From an uncultured Methanobacteriaceae archaeon (lineage in GTDB: Archaea > Methanobacteriota > Methanobacteria > Methanobacteriales > Methanobacteriaceae), in assembly GCA_902782945.1 (NCBI GenBank), contig CACZOU010000061.1, positions 1 to 64,000 of the forward strand: a stretch of DNA of 64,000 nt, read 5' to 3'. Positions 60,202 through 64,000 of this stretch are shown here, piece after piece. Each line of letters starts with the position of its first letter. The first letter of the stretch is position 1. The notes beneath the pieces were generated by a model that was given only the letters and a program-made list of their open reading frames with translations, did not search any database and was not told the DNA's origin. Both the position numbers and the translations under genes were made by a program.

Positions 60202-62445
60202 TTATTCATCTCTGAATTCTCTTTGTGTTACATCTATAATATTCGTAGCCGTTTTTTCTCCTATTCCTTCTACTTCTTTTAATTCATTTTTTGACGCATT
60301 TATCATGTTTTTAACAGTTTTAAAATGTTTGAGTAGACTTTTTGCTGATACTGGTCCTATTCCTGGTAGGCTTTCTGTTATGAATAATTGCTGTTCTGGT
60401 AGTGTAACTGGTTTTGTTTGTGTTCGTATACTTACTGGTTTTTTGTTGTCTTTGTCCTGTTCTCTTAATGCTATTCTTTTTAATAGGAATGCTGTGTCGG
60501 TTTCACTTTGAGTTTGAATAATTGGTATTCTGAAGTCAAGTGCTATAGATGCAAGTGCACCTCTTATAGCATTTGGATGAAGGAATGTATGATAAATGTT
60601 TTCACCTTCAATTATCATAAGGGGTTTTCTACAATTAGTGGTTAATTCTTTAGCTTGTTGATATAATCTTTTATCTGTTATTGACTTGCTGAAATCTTCA
60701 ACAGTTTTTCTTTCAATAATAATATCATCAGTAATTTGATAATCACCAACACCCATACTTTTTACTTTTATCTCACAATTGATTTTATCTAATTCTCGCA
60801 TCATGTTAGAATTTTTCTCACGATAATCAACATATAAAGTTACTTCAGCATTATCTGGGTCTGTGTTGATATTATAAGATTGTACTTCTTCATTATTAGC
60901 CACGTAGTTATCAAGTGAAATATTATTCTTGTTGTATGCATTGTAGATGTTATTCTTCATTGCTCTTTCTTTTCTTTGACTAGCCCAGTAATATGATTCA
61001 TCAAGTGTACCTTTAGTCATTAATATATACATTTCACCTTGATGTTTACGTCCTGTTCTTCCTTTTCTCTGAATCATTCTAATTTCAGATGGCACTGGTT
61101 CATATAATATAACATAATCTACAGCAGGTATATCAATACCTTCCTCTGCAACACTAGTTGAGATAAGCACGTTGTATTCATCATTCTTAAATTTATCAAT
61201 TACTTCAATCTGTTTTTTCTGACTTAATCCCTTATCATTATCTCGTGATGCCTGACCATAAAATCTGATAGATTTAATATCATTTTTTTCACAATGTTCA
61301 TGAATACTTTTTGTGGTATCTCTAAACTGACTGAATACTATAATCTTATTCTGATTATTTTCATCAAGAATTTGTTGAATTAACTCCATTAATCTTTTCA
61401 TTTTTGGATGATCAATACCTCTATCCACATATTTTCTTGTTAACATCACAGCTTTATTAAACTTATAATCATTTTTCAATGATTTAGATGCTTTTGTTTT
61501 CTTCTTTTCAAGTTTATTAAAGTAATTATTCAATGTTTTAATACTCTGAGTTTCAAGAAGTTCTTGAGAATGCATAATATTTATTACTTCAGTTAATATT
61601 GAAATTCCTGTGAAATATTCTTTTTTAGGATTATTACTTGAGGCTATTTTTTGTTGAAGTCTTTTTTGTTCAACAAGAATTTCTCTTTTTGATGGTTTAG
61701 CTATTGAATCTATAATACCTAATTTTTTAAGAGTTTTTAATCTTATTTTCAGAGTTTCTGCTAATAAATCTTTTATTTCTTTTAATTCAGGTGTTAGTTT
61801 TACCTTTATCCATTTAGTCTGCACTTGATTAAAGTATGGTGCTACGTCAGGGTCATCTTCACTTTTAATTATAACATTATTTATGTAGATGTTATGGGAT
61901 ACTTCTTTTATTTTTTTCTCTTCCCATCCTGGACTAGCTGTTAAACCTAATACTAGCTGGTCTTTAGCTTGCTGAATATACTTTTGTGCTAAGTATACAT
62001 AGGAATATGATCCTACTGCGTGATGACATTCATCAAAGACAATTAAAGAAACATCTTTAAAATCATATTCACGTGATATAATATCAGATTCTACAGTTTG
62101 TGGTGTAGCACAAATTACTCTATTTTCCTTCCATAATTCTTTTCTATCAGCAGGTTTGTTATTTCCTGTTATACTAGTTACTGAAGTATTTAAAAATTTT
62201 TTAAAGCTTTTTTCATGTTGTAATGTCAGTGGTTTACTTGGTGCTAATATTAAAATCTTACTATTTTCATAGTTTTTTAGTCTTTCAGCTGATATTAAAG
62301 CTGCAATTACTGTTTTACCCATTGCAGTAGGTGCTATTATCATTGTGTTACCTTTTTTAAGTACACTCATAGCTAAATTCTGTTGGTATATCCTTCCTTC
62401 TATCGTATTTTTATTTATGTATTTATGATCTATCCAATTTTTCAT
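60202..62445 (-). CDS. hef: Hef helicase/nuclease (FANCM/XPF family)
   Basis: 747 residues. N-terminal superfamily 2 helicase: PTAMGKTVIAALI, FDECHHAVG (DECH), LTASPGWEEKK, and RMIQRKGRTGRKHQGEMYIL; then an insert domain at about 230-330; then the XPF nuclease (about 550-680) with VDYREKNSN, GDYQITDDIIIERKTVEDF (ERKxxxD active site) and two helix-hairpin-helix motifs (SLPGIGPVSAKSLLKHF, EVEGIGEKTATNI). It processes stalled replication forks. It looks full length. Start ATG 62445 has no ribosome-binding site, so a leaderless message is possible. Confidence 0.95.
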   Translation of the reverse strand: MKNWIDHKYINKNTIEGRIYQQNLAMSVLKKGNTMIIAPTAMGKTVIAALISAERLKNYENSKILILAPSKPLTLQHEKSFKKFLNTSVTSITGNNKPADRKELWKENRVICATPQTVESDIISREYDFKDVSLIVFDECHHAVGSYSYVYLAQKYIQQAKDQLVLGLTASPGWEEKKIKEVSHNIYINNVIIKSEDDPDVAPYFNQVQTKWIKVKLTPELKEIKDLLAETLKIRLKTLKKLGIIDSIAKPSKREILVEQKRLQQKIASSNNPKKEYFTGISILTEVINIMHSQELLETQSIKTLNNYFNKLEKKKTKASKSLKNDYKFNKAVMLTRKYVDRGIDHPKMKRLMELIQQILDENNQNKIIVFSQFRDTTKSIHEHCEKNDIKSIRFYGQASRDNDKGLSQKKQIEVIDKFKNDEYNVLISTSVAEEGIDIPAVDYVILYEPVPSEIRMIQRKGRTGRKHQGEMYILMTKGTLDESYYWASQRKERAMKNNIYNAYNKNNISLDNYVANNEEVQSYNINTDPDNAEVTLYVDYREKNSNMMRELDKINCEIKVKSMGVGDYQITDDIIIERKTVEDFSKSITDKRLYQQAKELTTNCRKPLMIIEGENIYHTFLHPNAIRGALASIALDFRIPIIQTQSETDTAFLLKRIALREQDKDNKKPVSIRTQTKPVTLPEQQLFITESLPGIGPVSAKSLLKHFKTVKNMINASKNELKEVEGIGEKTATNIIDVTQREFRDE

Positions 62446-62590
62446 GCTAAATAAGTGTTTGTTTTATATTGTTTATTAATTATGTTTTTTTCATCGATAT
62501 TTTATTCATAATAATAACACTGTAAGTTATTAATAGACAATGTTTAGTTATATACCTATAGAAACCTATATATACTAGTAAATATAATCT

Positions 62591-62610
62591 ATTATTGTGA
62601 ATAAGTATAA
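62591..62610 (+). repeat. 20-bp direct repeat, copy 1
   Basis: ATTATTGTGAATAAGTATAA, identical to the copy at 62744. Preceded by TATATATAC-type TATA-like sequence about 20 bases upstream, as is copy 2. Confidence 0.7.
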
Positions 62611-62743
62611 AGAAAAGAAATAATTTCTAAAATATTTATAAACAATAATAAATAAAATTAAAAAATAGATAATAAGTAAATTAATATTAACATTGTATAT
62701 TAAAATAAATATAGAAAGATATATATAATAACAAAATATATTT

Positions 62744-62763
62744 ATTATTGTGAATAAGTATAA
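62744..62763 (+). repeat. 20-bp direct repeat, copy 2
   Basis: ATTATTGTGAATAAGTATAA, the second copy, 153 bases from the first. Again preceded by an ATATATAT TATA-like stretch about 20 bases upstream. Both are followed after about 18 bases by AATTTCTAAA. Confidence 0.7.
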
Positions 62764-62846
62764 TTAAATTAAAAAATTTCTAAACAATTAACTCTATTAA
62801 TTGTTGTAATATACAAATATTAACAAAGAAAAAAATTTCACATAAA

Positions 62847-63565
62847 GTGATGAAAATGAAGCGATGAAAAAAATTATTCTTAAAATAACGAAACAAAAAA
62901 AATATGAACAACTTATCACAAGCATATCACAGTTGTGATGAAAATGAAGTAAATACAATAAAGAAATTATAACATATAATACAAAAAAACTAACATTATA
63001 ATAAATGAAAAAATAGATGAAATAATTTTTTGTAGTCGTGATTAAAATGAAGAACTAAAAACAACAACTTTAAATCGAATATTCTATTACAACATTACAA
63101 ATTACAATATAATTAAGATAAAATAATAATTCAAATAATCATTTAGAGCGTGGTTGATATGAAGTGAGTCATATACTTAAGGAATCAAATAAATTAAATA
63201 AAATAATAAGAAAAAGGAATTTCAAGTAATAAATTATAGTGACAGTGGTTTATATGAAGTGAATCTTTTAATTAATGAATTAAATCATTGATTAAATAAA
63301 AAAAAGATCTAAAAACATAAAAAAAACAAAACATAAAAAAGACACTAAAATAAAAAATTCAAATTTAAAACAAAAAATAATCACATATGTTGTGATGAAA
63401 ATGAAGTGAAGGTTAATAAAATATATAATTAAAGCTATATCGTAAATATAAATAAAAATTACTATCAAATATTCTAGTCGTGATAAAATGAAGAACTAAA
63501 AACATTTATCCTTAAAAAAATATTTCCAAAATAAATCACCACGACGAGAAGTGATGAAAATGAAG
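62847..63565 (+). repeat. Eight degenerate GTGATGAAAATGAAG-type elements
   Basis: Element starts: 62847 (GTGATGAAAATGAAGCGATG), 62935 (GTGATGAAAATGAAGTAA), 63038 (GTGATTAAAATGAAGAACTAA), 63151 (GTGGTTGATATGAAGTGA), 63245 (GTGGTTTATATGAAGTGA), 63392 (GTGATGAAAATGAAGTGA), 63480 (GTGATAAAATGAAGAACTAA, one base shorter) and 63551 (GTGATGAAAATGAAGCGATAG). Spacing varies from 71 to 147 bases, so it is not a CRISPR array. Pairs resemble each other in their flanks: 1 and 8, 2 and 6, 3 and 7, 4 and 5. Confidence 0.65.
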
Positions 63566-64000
63566 CGATAGAATAAAATATTATAAACCTAATCTAAAAA
63601 CTCTTCAAAAATAATAATGAAAGATAAAATAATACCTTATAAGTATATATGACTAATAAATAAAATCTTTTCGGTGATAATTTAAATCAATTAATGATAT
63701 TTATTAAAAAATATCTATAAAATAATCTCTTAATAAAAAAAATCAATAGAATTAAATCAATAAATTAATTAAACTACCATATTAAATAAAAAGAAGAATA
63801 CCTGAACCTATAAAAGTAGTATAATTAATAAAAAGAATTGTTTACTTCCCTATTGATTTCATGTTTTATAATTAATAGAATAATGATATTAAAAACATGT
63901 AAAAAAAGTTGTGTTAAAAAAAAGTATTGACGTGGTTGAAAAATACTTTTCTCAAATAAATTTCATAATTTGTTAATAAAACAAGGAAAAAAGGAAATAT

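Larger units (their letters stand above)
62446..64000. other. 1.55-kb gene-free region with a degenerate repeat family
   Basis: No open frame of note, no tRNA and no rRNA. It holds a 20-bp direct repeat pair (62591 and 62744) and eight copies of a GTGATGAAAATGAAG-type element (62847 to 63565). Several copies are preceded by a reverse-complementary ATCAC(A), so a hairpin forms ahead of GAAAATGAAG. The region reaches the right edge of the window, so a gene may begin beyond it. Confidence 0.6.

Noticed and set aside
62847-63565. CRISPR array
   Set aside because: The repeated elements are degenerate, only about 15 bases long, and spaced irregularly (71 to 147 bases). A real array has near-identical repeats and even spacers, and no cas genes are present.
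62847-63565. C/D box guide RNA genes
   Set aside because: GTGATGA matches box C, but no CTGA box D is found at a suitable distance in most copies, and no terminal stem brackets a 50 to 60-base unit.

Overview
The window looks like chromosome from a very AT-rich methanogenic archaeon of the Methanobacteriales, most like Methanosphaera. The evidence is the archaeal information-processing gene set (aIF2-alpha, PCNA, Gins51, DP1, Orc1/Cdc6, Hef, RpoF, RpoL, TFS, Csl4, Nop10, Dph2, Pus10), the F430/cobamide-type chelatases and CbiG/CbiB/CbiH, the characteristic gene order (rpl44e-rps27e-aif2a ... nop10-PAC2; SRP54 ... pus10-rpl21e-rpoF-rsmA), strong GGAGG/GGTGA ribosome-binding sites, and origin boxes of the TTACACTTGAAAT type known from Methanothermobacter. 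The genus is an inference; no database was searched.

Layout. 1-380: C-terminal end of a surface-type protein with a hexapeptide repeat, then a hairpin terminator. 640-2312: PHP-domain protein, two tRNA-Arg genes and a 36-residue membrane peptide. 2540-13410 (all minus): PAC2 chaperone, Nop10, a MetX-like alpha/beta hydrolase, aIF2-alpha, S27e, L44e, Gins51, PCNA, a membrane protein, TFS, a Nudix hydrolase, RpoL, Csl4, Dph2 and HPRT, which is mainly translation, transcription and replication machinery. 13727-23435: SRP54, an opposing 1462-residue multi-domain glycosyltransferase, Pus10, then rpl21e-rpoF-rsmA-mtq2 behind an unusually long, hairpin-rich leader. 23484-27250 (minus): YczE-like membrane protein, a methyltransferase, a pair of pilin-like exported proteins and an orphan. 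27625-31670 (plus): three tandem CfbA/CbiX-type chelatases with a DUF35 OB-fold gene among them, ThiL and a radical-SAM enzyme. 31712-36735: DUF2207 and LemA, a radical-SAM DNA-repair-type protein, and ParA with a small ParB-tail-like partner. 36925-43375 (minus): ThrRS, a Gdx-type SMR transporter, ArgRS, a signal peptidase I whose start codon seems to be CTG, and IlvD. 43608-50719: tRNA-Arg(TCG), LysA-DapF, CbiH with a Cys-rich tail, DP1, a class II aldolase and UPF0147. 51048-53020: CbiG-CbiB. 53021-53777: replication origin, followed by cdc6. 55165-62445 (minus): cupin, PyrB, TrmI, an HKD-nuclease/helicase/DUF3427 protein and Hef. 62446-64000: gene-free, with a family of eight degenerate repeats.

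The most interesting unexplained items are: (i) the 420-nt leader before rpl21e, with at least five perfect stem-loops, three of which hold AAAACCTA in the loop; (ii) the eight GTGATGAAAATGAAG-type elements in the terminal gene-free region, which fall into four look-alike pairs; (iii) perfect or near-perfect origin boxes about 50 kb and 7 kb away from the origin; (iv) the ParA partner, which carries the N-terminal GKGLDALI motif of ParB but none of the rest of ParB; (v) three chelatase paralogs that differ mainly in one charged loop; and (vi) the apparent CTG start of signal peptidase. I saw no complete novel defence island or CRISPR array.
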